A DNA stretch of 64,000 nucleotides from positions 1-64,000 of the forward strand of contig NZ_CP018049.1 of the NCBI RefSeq assembly GCF_002934065.1. Direction: 5' to 3'. The position numbers and the translations under genes were made by a program. Of this stretch, positions 11,664 to 21,907 are shown piece by piece. Source of the stretch: Pseudomonas orientalis. GTDB taxonomy: Bacteria > Pseudomonadota > Gammaproteobacteria > Pseudomonadales > Pseudomonadaceae. Each line of letters begins with the position of its first letter. Within the stretch, counting starts at the first letter, position 1. The notes beneath the pieces are model-generated. The model ran no database searches and was not told where the DNA came from. It worked only from the letters and a program-made list of their open reading frames with translations.

Positions 11664-13718
11664 TCAGCCCAGTACGGAAATGTCGGCGATATTGATGAAC
11701 AGGCCACGCAGACGCGCGAGCATGGCGTAGCGGTTTTTCCGCACGCCCGCATCGTCGGCATTGATCATCACCGCTTCGAAGAACGCATCCACCGGCTCAC
11801 GCAGCGACGCCAGGCGCGCCAGCGCTTCAGCGTAGTTACGCTCGGCGATCAGCGGCTTGACGGCGTTCTCGGCCTTGACGATGGCCGAGTTCAGCGAGAA
11901 CTCCTTGGCATCGGCAAACAGGCTTGGGTCCACGTCGGCAGTGCCCAGGTTGTCGGCCTTGCTCAGCAGGTTCGATACGCGTTTGTTCACAGCGGCCAGG
12001 GCATCGGCTTCCGGCAACTTGCGGAACGCCTGTACGGCCTGTACGCGTTGATCGAAGTCCAGCGCCGAACCCGGCTGCAGGGTACGCACCGACAGGTAGA
12101 CGGAAACGTCCACGCCTTCGTCTTCGTAACGCGCACGCAGGCGGTCGAACACGAACTCCAGCACTTGCTCGGCCAGGCCCGCTTGCTTGACCTTGGCACC
12201 GAACTGGCCGACGGCAAACACCACGGCCTGGGTCAGGTCGAGGTCCAGCTGCTTGTCGATCAGGATACGCAGCACGCCCAGGGCTGCACGGCGCAGCGCA
12301 TACGGGTCCTTGCTGCCGGTGGGCAGCATGCCGATACCGAAGATGCCCACCAGCGTGTCCAGCTTGTCGGCGATGGCCACGGCCGCACCGGTCAGGGTGC
12401 TCGGCAGCTCGGCACCGGCACCCCGTGGCATGTACTGCTCATTCAGCGCCAGCGCCACATCGTCCGGTTCGCCGTCGTTGACGGCGTAGTAGTAACCGGC
12501 CACGCCCTGCATCTCAGGGAACTCGCCGACCATCTCGGTGGCCAGGTCGCACTTGGACAGCAGGCCAGCGCGTGCGGCCCAGGCGGCGTCGCCACCAATG
12601 CGTGGCGCGATGTAGGCCGCCAGCTTGGAAACGCGCACGGCCTTGTCGTAGACGCTGCCGAGTTTTTCCTGGAAGACCACGTTTTGCAGGCGCAGGTTGA
12701 AGTCTTCGAGCTTCTGCTTCTTGTCCTGCTTGAAGAAGAACTCGGCGTCGGTCAGGCGCGGGCGCACGACTTTCTCGTTACCGGCGATGATCTGTTGCGG
12801 GTCCGTGCTTTCGATGTTGGCCACGGTGATGAAGCGCGGCAGCAACTTGCCGTCCGCGTCCAGCAGGCAGAAGTATTTCTGGTTGTCCTGCATGGTGGTG
12901 ATCAGCGCTTCCTGCGGTACATCGAGGAAGCGTTCTTCGAACGAGCACACCAGCGGCACCGGCCATTCAACCAGGGCGGTCACTTCGTCGAGCAGGCCTG
13001 GCGGCACGATGGCGGTGCCTTCCTGCAGGCGGGCCAGTTCTTCGGTGCGCTTGCTGATCAGCTCGCGACGCTCATTGGCATCGGCCAGCACGTAGGCGGC
13101 GCGCAGGTCATTGACGTAGTTGGCCGGCGCGGTGATGCGCACGCTCTCGGGATGGTGGAAGCGGTGACCACGGGAATCACGGCCTGCCTTCTGGGCGAGA
13201 ATGGTGCAATCGATGACCTGGTCACCGAGCAGCATCACCAGCCATTGGGTTGGGCGTACGAATTCTTCCTTGCGCGCACCCCAGCGCATGCGCTTGGGGA
13301 TCGGCAGGTCGTTCAGGGAGTCTTCCACGATGGTCGGCAACAGGCTGGCCGTCGGCTTGCCGGTGATGACCTGGCTGAAGCGCAGTTTCGGGCCGCTCTG
13401 GTCAATCTCGCTCAGCTCGACGCCGCACTTCTTGGCGAAGCCCAGTGCCGCCTGAGTCGGATTGCCTTCGGCGTCGAATGCGGCCTGGCGCGGCGGGCCG
13501 TCGAGGTTGATGTTGCGGTCCGGCTGCTGGGTTTCCAGCGCGGTCAGCAACACCGCCAGGCGACGTGGCGCGGCGTAGACTTTTTTTGCAGCGAATTTCA
13601 GGCCGGCAGTGTGCAGGCCTTTTTCGATACCGGCCAGGAATGCATCGGCCAGGGTGTTGAGTGCCTTGGGTGGCAGCTCTTCGGTGCCCAGTTCAACCAG
13701 GAAATCTTGAGCACTCAT
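11664..13718 (-). CDS. glyS: Glycyl-tRNA synthetase beta subunit
   Basis: This is the tRNA-binding subunit of the bacterial alpha2-beta2 glycyl-tRNA synthetase. At 684 residues it has the usual length. The N-terminus [16 protein letters not shown] is the diagnostic start of GlyS, and an HD-like region and a C-terminal anticodon-binding region follow. Its start overlaps the glyQ stop by 4 bases (ATGA), which couples their translation. The very long plus-strand frame opposite it is a codon-bias shadow. Confidence 0.98.
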   Translation of the reverse strand: MSAQDFLVELGTEELPPKALNTLADAFLAGIEKGLHTAGLKFAAKKVYAAPRRLAVLLTALETQQPDRNINLDGPPRQAAFDAEGNPTQAALGFAKKCGVELSEIDQSGPKLRFSQVITGKPTASLLPTIVEDSLNDLPIPKRMRWGARKEEFVRPTQWLVMLLGDQVIDCTILAQKAGRDSRGHRFHHPESVRITAPANYVNDLRAAYVLADANERRELISKRTEELARLQEGTAIVPPGLLDEVTALVEWPVPLVCSFEERFLDVPQEALITTMQDNQKYFCLLDADGKLLPRFITVANIESTDPQQIIAGNEKVVRPRLTDAEFFFKQDKKQKLEDFNLRLQNVVFQEKLGSVYDKAVRVSKLAAYIAPRIGGDAAWAARAGLLSKCDLATEMVGEFPEMQGVAGYYYAVNDGEPDDVALALNEQYMPRGAGAELPSTLTGAAVAIADKLDTLVGIFGIGMLPTGSKDPYALRRAALGVLRILIDKQLDLDLTQAVVFAVGQFGAKVKQAGLAEQVLEFVFDRLRARYEDEGVDVSVYLSVRTLQPGSALDFDQRVQAVQAFRKLPEADALAAVNKRVSNLLSKADNLGTADVDPSLFADAKEFSLNSAIVKAENAVKPLIAERNYAEALARLASLREPVDAFFEAVMINADDAGVRKNRYAMLARLRGLFINIADISVLG

Positions 13719-14668
13719 TGTGCAGCCTCCAGCTTAGCCAACACTTCATCACGCAAATCCGGGGTTGCCATCGGGAAGCCCAGCTTGGCACGTGCCAGCA
13801 GATAGGCTTGGGCGACGGAACGCGCCAGGGTACGTACACGCAGGATGTATTGCTGGCGCGCGGTCACCGAGATGGCACGGCGCGCGTCCAGCAGGTTGAA
13901 GGTATGGGAAGCCTTCAACACCATTTCATAGCTCGGCAACGGCAGCGGCTGGTCGAGTTCGATCAGGCGCTTGGCTTCGCTTTCATAGAAGTCGAACAGT
14001 TCGAACAGCTTGTCGACGTTGGCGTGTTCGAAGTTGTAGGTGGACTGCTCCACTTCGTTCTGGTGGAACACGTCGCCGTAGGTGACTTTGCCGAACGGGC
14101 CGTCAGCCCACACCAGGTCGTAGACCGAATCCACGCCTTGCAGGTACATGGCCAGGCGCTCGAGACCGTAGGTGATTTCGCCGGTCACCGGGTAGCACTC
14201 GATGCCGCCCGCCTGCTGGAAGTAAGTGAATTGGGTCACTTCCATGCCATTGAGCCAGACTTCCCAGCCCAGGCCCCAGGCGCCCAGGGTCGGCGATTCC
14301 CAGTTGTCTTCGACGAAACGGATGTCGTGGACCAGCGGGTCCAGGCCGACATGTTTCAGCGAGCCCAGGTACAGTTCCTGGAAGTTGTCCGGGTTGGGCT
14401 TCAACACCACCTGGAACTGGTAGTAATGCTGCAGACGGTTCGGGTTTTCGCCGTAGCGGCCGTCAGTCGGGCGACGACTGGGCTGCACATAAGCGGCGTT
14501 CCAGGTCTCCGGGCCGATGGCCCGCAGGAAGGTAGCGGTGTGGAAAGTGCCGGCGCCTACTTCCATATCGTAGGGCTGAAGTACCACACAACCTTGCTCG
14601 GCCCAGTATTGCTGGAGGGCGAGGATCAAGTCTTGGAAGGTACGCACGGCTGGCGTAGGCTGGCTCAC
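13715..14668 (-). CDS. glyQ: Glycyl-tRNA synthetase alpha subunit
   Basis: This is the catalytic class II subunit that activates glycine. From the GTG at 14668 it has 317 residues. The frame can be opened at a GTG three codons earlier, but that GTG is part of the AGGTGA ribosome binding site, so the internal start is preferred. [19 protein letters not shown] and [18 protein letters not shown] are family hallmarks. It is the first gene of the glyQ-glyS-gmhB-plsC group and is divergent from tag, with about 80 bases between them. Confidence 0.97.
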   Translation of the reverse strand: MSQPTPAVRTFQDLILALQQYWAEQGCVVLQPYDMEVGAGTFHTATFLRAIGPETWNAAYVQPSRRPTDGRYGENPNRLQHYYQFQVVLKPNPDNFQELYLGSLKHVGLDPLVHDIRFVEDNWESPTLGAWGLGWEVWLNGMEVTQFTYFQQAGGIECYPVTGEITYGLERLAMYLQGVDSVYDLVWADGPFGKVTYGDVFHQNEVEQSTYNFEHANVDKLFELFDFYESEAKRLIELDQPLPLPSYEMVLKASHTFNLLDARRAISVTARQQYILRVRTLARSVAQAYLLARAKLGFPMATPDLRDEVLAKLEAAQ

Positions 14669-14749
14669 GAAATTCACCTGTTACTTGGGCTGCGATTTAA
14701 AGAGCGGGAGTATACCCGATTCGGCCCCGCCACCACTCCCTGGAGCCTT

Positions 14750-15307
14750 ATGCCACGCTGCTTTTGGTGTTCTGAAGATCCGCTGTACATGGCTTATCAC
14801 GATCAAGAGTGGGGAACGCCGCTGCGCGATGCGCAGGGACTGTTCGAGTTGCTTTTGCTCGAAGGGTTCCAGGCGGGCTTGTCCTGGATCACCGTTTTAC
14901 GCAAACGCGAGCATTATCGGAAGGTGCTGTTCGGCTTTGATGCGCAGCGTCTGGCCAGGCTGACCGACGCTGAAATCGAAGCGCTGATGCAGGACCCGGG
15001 CATCGTGCGCAATCGCCTGAAGCTCAACGCCACACGCCGCAACGCCGCGGCCTGGCTGGCGCTGGAAGACCCGGTGGGGTTGCTCTGGTCGTTTGTCGGC
15101 GGCAAGCCTAAGGTCAATCATTTCAAAGACCGCAGCGACGTCCCGGCGATTACACCCGAAGCCCAAGCTATGAGCAAAGCCTTGAAGAAAGCCGGCTTCA
15201 CCTTTGTCGGGCCGACCATCTGCTACGCGTTCATGCAGGCCTCGGGCATGGTCATGGACCACACCCAGGACTGCGACCGTTACGCGGACCTGGTCAACGC
15301 CGGTTAG
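14750..15307 (+). CDS. tag: DNA-3-methyladenine glycosylase I
   Basis: Tag excises 3-methyladenine from alkylated DNA. The real start is the ATG at 14750 after GGAG, giving 185 residues; the frame is open much further upstream only because it runs antisense to glyQ. Zinc-binding residues are present near both ends: MPRCFWC and YHDQEWG at the N-terminus, DHTQDC at the C-terminus. GFQAGLSWITVLRKRE is the helix-hairpin-helix region typical of the family. Confidence 0.96.
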   Translation: MPRCFWCSEDPLYMAYHDQEWGTPLRDAQGLFELLLLEGFQAGLSWITVLRKREHYRKVLFGFDAQRLARLTDAEIEALMQDPGIVRNRLKLNATRRNAAAWLALEDPVGLLWSFVGGKPKVNHFKDRSDVPAITPEAQAMSKALKKAGFTFVGPTICYAFMQASGMVMDHTQDCDRYADLVNAG

Positions 15308-15347
15308 AATGCGCGCTTTGCGTACTACACACGATCAGGAGTGACCT

Positions 15348-16235
15348 GTGGAAAAGTTTAAAGGTGCCTTGCTGGTAGGCGCCCTTCGGTTGTTTGCCCT
15401 GCTGCCCTGGCGCGCCGTACAGGCCGTCGGTACGGGCATCGGCTGGATCATGTGGAAAACCCCCAATCGCTCCCGCGAGACAGTGCGGATCAACCTGTCC
15501 AAGTGTTTCCCGGACATGGACCCGGCCGAACGCGAGCGCCTGGTGGGCCGCAGCCTGATGGACATCGGCAAGTCCCTGACCGAAAGCGCCTGCGCCTGGA
15601 TCTGGCCGGCCCAGCGTTCCATCGACCTGGTGCGCGAAGTCGAAGGCCTGCACGTGCTGCACGATGCGCTGGCCTCGGGTAAAGGCGTGGTGGGCATCAC
15701 CAGTCACCTGGGCAACTGGGAAGTGCTGAATCATTTTTATTGCAGCCAGTGCAAACCGATCATTTTCTATCGCCCGCCCAAGCTCAAGGCTGTTGACGAC
15801 TTGTTGCGCAAGCAACGCGTGCAACTGGGCAACCGCGTGGCCGCTTCCACCAAGGAAGGCATCCTGAGCGTGATCAAGGAAGTGCGCAAAGGCGGCCAGG
15901 TGGGTATCCCTGCCGACCCCGAGCCGGCTGAATCCGCCGGCATCTTCGTACCGTTCTTCGCCACCCAGGCGCTGACCAGCAAGTTCGTGCCGAACATGCT
16001 CGCCGGCCACAAGGCGGTGGGCGTGTTCCTGCATGCACTGCGCCTGCCGGACGGCTCGGGCTACAAGGTGATCCTGGAAGCGGCTCCGGAAGACATGTAC
16101 AGCACCGACACCGCCACGTCCTGCGCGGCGATGAGCAAGGTGGTGGAGCGGTATGTCGGCGCCTACCCGAGCCAGTACATGTGGAGCATGAAACGCTTCA
16201 AGAAACGCCCGCCGGGTGAGGCGCGGTGGTACTGA
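15348..16235 (+). CDS. Lipid A biosynthesis lauroyl acyltransferase (LpxL/HtrB family)
   Basis: This inner-membrane enzyme adds a secondary acyl chain to Kdo2-lipid IVA. The 295-residue protein starts at GTG after CAGGAG. It has an N-terminal membrane segment (LVGALRLFALLPWRAVQAVG) and the HX4D/E catalytic motif SHLGNWE near residue 120. Later regions (GGQVGIPADPEPAESAGIFVPFF, YPSQYMWSMKRFKKRP) match the family. Paralogues LpxL and LpxM cannot be told apart here with certainty. A REPIN follows directly. Confidence 0.92.
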   Translation: MEKFKGALLVGALRLFALLPWRAVQAVGTGIGWIMWKTPNRSRETVRINLSKCFPDMDPAERERLVGRSLMDIGKSLTESACAWIWPAQRSIDLVREVEGLHVLHDALASGKGVVGITSHLGNWEVLNHFYCSQCKPIIFYRPPKLKAVDDLLRKQRVQLGNRVAASTKEGILSVIKEVRKGGQVGIPADPEPAESAGIFVPFFATQALTSKFVPNMLAGHKAVGVFLHALRLPDGSGYKVILEAAPEDMYSTDTATSCAAMSKVVERYVGAYPSQYMWSMKRFKKRPPGEARWY

Positions 16236-16269
16236 TTCACACCTGACTCAAGATCGCCACAGAACCCAA

Positions 16270-16361
16270 TGTGGGAGGGGGCTTGCCCCCGATAGCGGTG
16301 GTTCAGTCAACCATGTATTGGCTGACACACTGCTCTCGGGGGCAAGCCCCCTCCCACATTT
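16270..16361. repeat. REPIN: inverted pair of REP sequences
   Basis: Two REP copies face each other: TGTGGGAGGGGGCTTGCCCC with GATAGC on the inside, and its reverse complement ending in CCCACA. The spacer is about 40 bases. It sits between convergent genes. This is the abundant REP family of the P. fluorescens clade, mobilised by RAYT transposases; none is encoded in this window. Confidence 0.93.
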
Positions 16362-16370
16362 GGATTCCGC

Positions 16371-16682
16371 TCAGGCCAGGCGGTCGAGTTTCTTCAGGAA
16401 TACCGTCATTTCTTTTTCGGCCTGTTTGTCGCCATGGGCCTGGGCCGCTTCGATGCCCTTCTCCCACGCCTGGCGAGCGGCCACGCTATCCCCCAGCCCT
16501 TGCTGCGCCTTGCCCAGCAACTTCCACGCCGCCGAATATTTCGGATCGAACTCGACGCAGCGCTGCAAATGCTCCGCCGCCTTGGCGTTGTCCTTCAGAT
16601 CCAGATAACCCTTGCCCAAGCCAAACCGCAGCAGCGAATTATCCACACCCTTGGCGAGCATTTTCTCCAGGGATTCGAGCAT
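16371..16682 (-). CDS. Small tetratricopeptide-repeat protein
   Basis: The protein has 103 residues from the ATG at 16682. A GTG three codons earlier is too close to the GGAG ribosome binding site. Two to three TPR helices pairs are visible (LLRFGLGKGYLDLKDNAKAA, then SAAWKLLGKAQQGLGDSVAA), a scaffold for protein-protein contacts. There is no signal peptide. It starts 18 bases after trkA and is probably the last gene of that operon. The specific partner is unknown. Confidence 0.85.
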   Translation of the reverse strand: MLESLEKMLAKGVDNSLLRFGLGKGYLDLKDNAKAAEHLQRCVEFDPKYSAAWKLLGKAQQGLGDSVAARQAWEKGIEAAQAHGDKQAEKEMTVFLKKLDRLA

Positions 16683-16700
16683 GTCGTCCACTCCGTCAGA

Positions 16701-18074
16701 TCAGAAAAAGCTCAAGCCCACGTGGAACAGCTTCTCCACATCGCGGATATGTTTCTTGTCCACCAGGAACAGGATCACATGGTCACCGGTGGCGATCACC
16801 GTATCGTCGTGGGCAATGATCACTTCTTCATCGCGAATGATTGCGCCAATGGTGGTGCCCGGCGGCAAGCCGATATCGCGGATGGCCCTGCCGATGACCT
16901 TGCTCGATTTGGAGTCGCCATGGGCAATCGCCTCGATAGCCTCCGCCGCGCCACGGCGCAGTGAGTGCACACTGACGATGTCGCCACGGCGCACGTGAGC
17001 GAGCAAGGTGCCGATGGTTGCCAATTGCGGGCTGATAGCGATGTCGATATCGCCGCCCTGGATCAGGTCGACATAAGCCGGGTTGTTGATGATGGTCATC
17101 ACTTTCTTCGCCCCCAGCCGCTTGGCCAGCAGCGAGGACATGATGTTGGCCTCGTCGTCGTTGGTCAGCGCCAGGAAGATATCGGCGTCGGCGATGTTTT
17201 CTTCCATCAGCAGGTCGCGGTCCGAGGCACTGCCCTGCAACACCACGGTGCTGTCGAGCGTGTCGGACAAATGCCGGCAGCGCGTGGGGCTCATCTCGAT
17301 GATCTTCACCTGGTAGCGGCTTTCGATGGCCTCCGCCAAGCGCTCACCGATCTGCCCGCCGCCGGCGATGACGATGCGTTTATAGGTCTCGTCGAGCCGG
17401 CGCATCTCGCTCATCACCGCACGAATATTCGCTTTGGCCGCGATGAAAAACACCTCGTCATCGGCTTCGATCACCGTGTCGCCCTGGGGCAGGATCGGCC
17501 GGTCACGCCGAAAAATCGCGGCGACGCGGGTTTCCACATTCGGCATGTGTTCGCGCAATTGACGCAATTGCTGACCCACCAGCGGCCCGCCGTAGTAGGC
17601 CTTTACCGCGACCAGTTGCGCCTTGCCCCCGGCGAAGTCGATCACCTGCAAGGCACCCGGAATTTCGATCAGGCGCTTGATGTAGTGCGTGACCACCTGT
17701 TCCGGACTGATCAGCACATCCACCGGAATGGCATCGTTGTCGAACAGGCCGGCGCGGGTCAGGTAGGCGGCTTCGCGCACACGGGCGATCTTGGTCGGGG
17801 TGTGGAACAGCGTGTGGGCGACCTGGCAGGCGACCATGTTGGTCTCGTCGCTGTTGGTGACCGCGACGAGCATGTCGGCATCGTCGGCGCCGGCTTGACG
17901 CAGCACGGTGGGGAACGACGCACGGCCCTGCACCGTGCGGATGTCCAGGCGGTCGCCCAGATTGCGCAGGCGCTCGGCGTCGGTGTCGACCACGGTGATG
18001 TCGTTGGCTTCGCTGGCCAAATGCTCAGCCAGCGTGCCGCCCACCTGCCCTGCCCCGAGGATGATGATTTTCAT
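16701..18074 (-). CDS. trkA: Trk potassium uptake system regulatory protein TrkA
   Basis: TrkA is the peripheral NAD(H)-binding subunit that gates the TrkG/TrkH potassium channel. The 457 residues form two tandem RCK units. The first Rossmann motif is [16 protein letters not shown] at the N-terminus and the second is [17 protein letters not shown] near residue 237. Each is followed by a TrkA-C domain. The start has AAGGGAG. It lies 22 bases after rsmB in the conserved def-fmt-rsmB-trkA block. Confidence 0.97.
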   Translation of the reverse strand: MKIIILGAGQVGGTLAEHLASEANDITVVDTDAERLRNLGDRLDIRTVQGRASFPTVLRQAGADDADMLVAVTNSDETNMVACQVAHTLFHTPTKIARVREAAYLTRAGLFDNDAIPVDVLISPEQVVTHYIKRLIEIPGALQVIDFAGGKAQLVAVKAYYGGPLVGQQLRQLREHMPNVETRVAAIFRRDRPILPQGDTVIEADDEVFFIAAKANIRAVMSEMRRLDETYKRIVIAGGGQIGERLAEAIESRYQVKIIEMSPTRCRHLSDTLDSTVVLQGSASDRDLLMEENIADADIFLALTNDDEANIMSSLLAKRLGAKKVMTIINNPAYVDLIQGGDIDIAISPQLATIGTLLAHVRRGDIVSVHSLRRGAAEAIEAIAHGDSKSSKVIGRAIRDIGLPPGTTIGAIIRDEEVIIAHDDTVIATGDHVILFLVDKKHIRDVEKLFHVGLSFF

Positions 18075-18096
18075 CCGGTCACTCCCTTAAAACCAT

Positions 18097-19407
18097 TCAG
18101 CCGCGCGCGGCGGCGATCTTGATCAGTTTGGCGTAGTAGAAGCCATCATGCCCGCCTTCCTGCGCGAGCAATTGGCGACCGTGCGGTTGCTTGATGCCGG
18201 CCGTGGTCGCGAGGTCCAGTTCCCGTGCGCCGCTGGTGCGGGCGAGGAAGGCTTGAATGACCTCGGTATTCTCGGTGGGCAAGGTGGAACAGGTGGCGTA
18301 AAGCAGAATGCCGCCGACTTCCAGAGTGGGCCACAGTGCGTCGAGCAGTTCGCCCTGCAGCACGGCCAGGGCGGCGATGTCGTCGGGTTGGCGGGTCAGC
18401 TTGATATCCGGGTGGCGGCGGATCACGCCGGTGGCCGAACAGGGCGCATCCAGCAGGATGCGCTGGAACGGTTTGCCGTCCCACCAGGTGGCGGTGTCGC
18501 GGCCGTCGGCGGCGATCAGCTCGGCGCTCAAACCCAGGCGTGCGAGGTTTTCCCTTACGCGCACCAGGCGTTTGGCTTCCAGGTCGACCGCTACCACACC
18601 GCCCAGATCCTTTTCGACTTCCAGGATGTGACAGGTCTTACCGCCCGGCGCGCAGCAGGCGTCCAATACGCGTTGACCGGGTGCCAGGTCGAGCAGGTCG
18701 GCGGCCAGTTGTGCGGCTTCGTCCTGCACGCTGATCCAGCCCTCGGCAAAGCCCGGCAGGCTGCGCACGTCTGTGGCAGCCTGGAGCACGATACCGTCGA
18801 TGCTGTACACGCACGGCGCGGCGTCGATGCCCGCCTCGCTGAGCAACTGCAGGTAAGCGTCGCGGCTGTGATGGCGACGGTTGACCCGCAGGATCATCGG
18901 CGGATGGGCATTGTTCGCCGCGCAAATGGCTTCCCATTGCTGCGGCCAGAATGCCTTCAGGGATTTTTGCAGCCAGCGCGGATGCGCGGTGCGCACCACC
19001 GGGTCATGTTCCAGCTCGGCCAGCAGCCCTTCGCTTTCGCGCTGGGCGCGGCGCAGCACGGCATTGAGCAAGGCCTTGGCCCAGGGCTTTTTCAGTTTGT
19101 CGGCGCAGCCCACCGTTTCACCGATGGCGGCGTGGGCCGGTACGCGGGTATAGAGCAGTTGATAGAGACCGACCAGCAGCAGCGCTTCAACATCGGCGTC
19201 GGCTGCCTTGAACGGTTTTTGCAGCAACTTGGCCGCCAACGCCGACAGCCTTGGCTGCCAACGCGCCGTGCCAAAGGCCAGGTCCTGGGTGAAACCGCGA
19301 TCACGGTCTTCAACCTTATCCATCTGCGTGGGCAGCGAACTGTTCAGCGATGCTTTGCCGTTGAGCACGGCGGCGAGGGCCTTGGCGGCGGCCAGACGCG
19401 GGTTCAT
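18097..19407 (-). CDS. rsmB: 16S rRNA (cytosine(967)-C(5))-methyltransferase
   Basis: RsmB methylates C967 of 16S rRNA using S-adenosylmethionine. The 436-residue protein has an N-terminal NusB-like RNA-binding domain (about 1-140). The C-terminal methyltransferase domain has the SAM motif [15 protein letters not shown] and the two catalytic cysteines in [16 protein letters not shown] and [11 protein letters not shown]. Its start overlaps the fmt stop by 4 bases. Confidence 0.97.
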   Translation of the reverse strand: MNPRLAAAKALAAVLNGKASLNSSLPTQMDKVEDRDRGFTQDLAFGTARWQPRLSALAAKLLQKPFKAADADVEALLLVGLYQLLYTRVPAHAAIGETVGCADKLKKPWAKALLNAVLRRAQRESEGLLAELEHDPVVRTAHPRWLQKSLKAFWPQQWEAICAANNAHPPMILRVNRRHHSRDAYLQLLSEAGIDAAPCVYSIDGIVLQAATDVRSLPGFAEGWISVQDEAAQLAADLLDLAPGQRVLDACCAPGGKTCHILEVEKDLGGVVAVDLEAKRLVRVRENLARLGLSAELIAADGRDTATWWDGKPFQRILLDAPCSATGVIRRHPDIKLTRQPDDIAALAVLQGELLDALWPTLEVGGILLYATCSTLPTENTEVIQAFLARTSGARELDLATTAGIKQPHGRQLLAQEGGHDGFYYAKLIKIAAARG

Positions 19408-20357
19408 TGGGCGACTACGCCGAGAACGGTGCCCAGGGCAAACTTCTCACGACGGCTGTTGAACAAATCGCTGAAATTAAGCGCCTTGCCACCGGGCAAT
19501 TGCAGACGGGTCAGGCACAGCGCTTGTTCGCCGCACGCCACCAACAGGCCGTCTTTGCTGGCGCCGATGATTTCACCCGGAGCGCCTGTGCCCTCGGCCA
19601 GTGTCGCAGCCAGCACTTTCAAGGCTTCGCCGTTGAGCGTGCTGTGGCAGACAGGCCATGGGTTGAACGCACGCACCAGGCGCTCAAGCTCCACGGCCGG
19701 TCGGCTCCAGTCGATGCGGGCTTCGTCCTTGTTCAATTTGTGGGCGTAGGTGGCGAGGCTGTCGTCCTGCACTTCGCCTTCCAGGGTGCCGGCAGCAAGA
19801 CCGGCGATGGCCTGGATGACGGCCGGCGGGCCCATTTCAGCCAGGCGATCGTGCAGGCTGCCGCCGGTGTCTTGGGCAGTGATCGGCGTGGTGACTTTGA
19901 GCAGCATCGGGCCGGTGTCCAGCCCTGCTTCCATGCGCATGACCGTCACGCCGCTTTCGCTGTCGCCTGCTTGCACCGCGCGCTGGATCGGCGCCGCTCC
20001 GCGCCAGCGTGGCAGCAACGAAGCGTGGCTGTTGATGCAGCCCAGGCGTGGGATATCGAGTACGGCCTGGGGCAGGATCAACCCATAAGCGACCACGACC
20101 AGCAGGTCCGGCTTGAGCGCGGCCAGTTCGGCCTGGGCGTCGGCATTGCGCAGGGTCGGTGGTTGCAGCACGGCGATGGTGTGCTCAAGCGCCAGCTGCT
20201 TGACCGGGCTGGGCATCAGTTTTTGCCCGCGCCCTGCCGGGCGATCCGGCTGGGTGTACACCGCGACGATTTCATAGGGGCTGGCAAGCAGCGCCTTGAG
20301 GTGTTCGGCGGCAAATTCGGGTGTACCGGCAAAAACAATGCGCAGTGGCTCGGTCAT
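19404..20357 (-). CDS. fmt: Methionyl-tRNA formyltransferase
   Basis: Fmt formylates initiator Met-tRNA using 10-formyltetrahydrofolate. The 317-residue protein opens with [18 protein letters not shown], has the catalytic region [20 protein letters not shown] with the Asn and His of the formyltransferase fold, and a C-terminal OB-type tRNA-binding domain. Its partner deformylase def lies just upstream, separated by a hairpin that may limit cotranscription. Confidence 0.98.
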   Translation of the reverse strand: MTEPLRIVFAGTPEFAAEHLKALLASPYEIVAVYTQPDRPAGRGQKLMPSPVKQLALEHTIAVLQPPTLRNADAQAELAALKPDLLVVVAYGLILPQAVLDIPRLGCINSHASLLPRWRGAAPIQRAVQAGDSESGVTVMRMEAGLDTGPMLLKVTTPITAQDTGGSLHDRLAEMGPPAVIQAIAGLAAGTLEGEVQDDSLATYAHKLNKDEARIDWSRPAVELERLVRAFNPWPVCHSTLNGEALKVLAATLAEGTGAPGEIIGASKDGLLVACGEQALCLTRLQLPGGKALNFSDLFNSRREKFALGTVLGVVAQ

Positions 20358-20382
20358 CGGAGTTCTCGTTAAAAGCAGTCAC

Positions 20383-20413
20383 AAAAGAAAAAGGCTTGCC
20401 GCAGCAAGCCTTT
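20383..20413 (-). terminator. Hairpin between def and fmt (terminator or attenuator)
   Basis: Arms AAAGGCTTGC and GCAAGCCTTT form a perfect 10-bp stem with a CGCA loop. Read on the minus strand, the stem is followed by a T-rich tract. It lies between def and fmt, so it should end or reduce transcripts from def into fmt. Confidence 0.8.
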
Positions 20414-20425
20414 GGAAGGAGGGCA

Positions 20426-20932
20426 TCAAGCTTGCTGGCGATGCTTTTTTTCCAGCTTCTTCTTGATCCGGTCACGTTTGAGCGTGGACAGGTAATCGAC
20501 AAACAGCTTGCCGTTGAGGTGGTCGCACTCGTGCTGGATGCACACCGCCAACAGGCCTTCGGCAATCAGCTCGAACGGCTTGCCGTCGCGGTCCAGGGCC
20601 TTGATCTTCACGCGCAATGGGCGTTCGACGTTCTCGTAGAACTCCGGCACCGACAGGCAACCCTCCTGGTATTCGCCCATCTCGTCGGTCAGCGGTTCGA
20701 ACTCGGGGTTGATGTACACCCGGGGTTCGCTGCGATCTTCGGACAGGTCCATGACCACGACGCGCAGATGCACGTTGACCTGGGTCGCGGCGAGGCCGAT
20801 GCCCGGGGCTTCATACATTGTTTCAAACATGTCATCGACCAACTGACGAACCTTGTCGTCCACTACGGCCACCGGCTTGGCGATCGTGCGCAGGCGCGAG
20901 TCGGGAAATTCGAGGATGTTCAAAATAGCCAT
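20426..20932 (-). CDS. def: Peptide deformylase
   Basis: This is the metalloenzyme that removes the N-formyl group from new proteins. From the ATG at 20932 it has 168 residues, beginning [11 protein letters not shown] as in other proteobacterial enzymes; the longer frame upstream is not conserved-looking. The three catalytic motifs are GIGLAATQ at 44-51, EGCLS at 90-94 (metal ligand Cys92) and HECDH at 134-138. It is divergent from the LysM-family gene at 21068. Confidence 0.97.
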   Translation of the reverse strand: MAILNILEFPDSRLRTIAKPVAVVDDKVRQLVDDMFETMYEAPGIGLAATQVNVHLRVVVMDLSEDRSEPRVYINPEFEPLTDEMGEYQEGCLSVPEFYENVERPLRVKIKALDRDGKPFELIAEGLLAVCIQHECDHLNGKLFVDYLSTLKRDRIKKKLEKKHRQQA

Positions 20933-21067
20933 AAGCGTAATTGCTGCACATGTGAGGTAGAGGCAAATCGGCGGTGGGATGGACCCAGGCAGCCGGTGTG
21001 AAACGTTCGAAAGCCGCGAAGGCTGTGGCGTTTCACGCGAACGCACATAATAAAGGAGATTGACCCC

Positions 21068-21844
21068 ATGAGGAAATCGCTACTCGTCTTGCTGCTGTGG
21101 GCCCCGCTGGCCATGGCGCTGATTCCACAGCCCGGCCAGCGCCTGGACCCTGTCACGCAAAAGGCCATACAGGGCTTCCTGCTGCACAACCGCCTGCTCG
21201 ATTCGCCCGAGGACCTGGATAACGCACCCTATATCGTCGCCGCCGAGGGAGGACGCGTGCTGGGTGCCAACGACGAGCGCGTCTACGCCAGGGGCAGTCT
21301 GGACCCGACCCAGCCCAACTACGGGATCTTCCGCCGAGGCAAGGTCTATACCGACCCCGACACCCGCGAACTGCTGGGGATCAATGCCGATCACATCGGC
21401 ACCGCGCGTTTTTTGCTGACCGATGATCTCACCACCCTCGCCGTGCAAAGGGTCACTCAGGAAGTGCGCCCGGGCGACCGTTTGCTCCGGGCCGAACCTG
21501 GCGTGGACCTGGCCGATCTGCAAACGCCTGCATCCGCACCCTTTGTTGAAGGGCACATCATCGACATCCCCAGGAGCGTCACACAGATCGGCGTGCTGGA
21601 TGCGGTGACCTTGAACAAGGGGCGCCGGGATGGCGTGATGGAAGGCCAGTTGCTCACGGTGATCAGGGCCGGCGCCTCGTTGCGCGATGCGCTTACAGGT
21701 GCCCCGACGCGACTCCCGGATGTGCGCGCCGGCACCCTGCTGGTGTTTCGCACCTATGAAAAACTCAGCTATGCGCTGGTTCTCAGCGCGTCCCGCCCGT
21801 TGGCGGTCATGGATCGTTTCGAGACTGACGATCAAACACAATAA
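21068..21844 (+). CDS. LysM-family envelope protein lacking the LysM domain
   Basis: The protein has 258 residues: a signal peptide ([17 protein letters not shown]) followed directly by the C-terminal region of the protein that pseudomonads encode between def and dprA. Family members, as I know them, are about 340 residues and carry a LysM peptidoglycan-binding domain (with a YTVVKGDTLWDIS-type motif) right after the signal peptide. Here about 80 residues are missing in frame. The remainder keeps family strings such as RIYARG-like [41 protein letters not shown] and [15 protein letters not shown]. The start has AAAGGAGA. The function is unknown, and wall anchoring by LysM is presumably lost. 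Confidence 0.85.
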   Translation: MRKSLLVLLLWAPLAMALIPQPGQRLDPVTQKAIQGFLLHNRLLDSPEDLDNAPYIVAAEGGRVLGANDERVYARGSLDPTQPNYGIFRRGKVYTDPDTRELLGINADHIGTARFLLTDDLTTLAVQRVTQEVRPGDRLLRAEPGVDLADLQTPASAPFVEGHIIDIPRSVTQIGVLDAVTLNKGRRDGVMEGQLLTVIRAGASLRDALTGAPTRLPDVRAGTLLVFRTYEKLSYALVLSASRPLAVMDRFETDDQTQ

Positions 21845-21873
21845 ATAGCCTGCTAAATAAGTTACCAACAGAG

Positions 21874-21882
21874 TTATCCACA
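21874..21882 (+). promoter_or_regulatory. Perfect DnaA box just upstream of dprA
   Basis: TTATCCACA lies 26 bases before the dprA ATG, in the 63-base gap after the LysM-family gene. A DnaA molecule bound here could affect dprA transcription. The functional role is inference. Confidence 0.45.
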
Positions 21883-21907
21883 GCTTGTGCCGATCAAGGA
21901 TGATCAG

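Noticed and set aside
12048..13805. 585-residue plus-strand frame opposite glyS
   Set aside because: Antisense shadow of a highly expressed gene; composition is His/Gln/Val-rich without motifs.
16271..16819. Plus-strand frame starting in the REPIN at 16270
   Set aside because: Runs antisense to the TPR and trkA genes and begins in repeat DNA.
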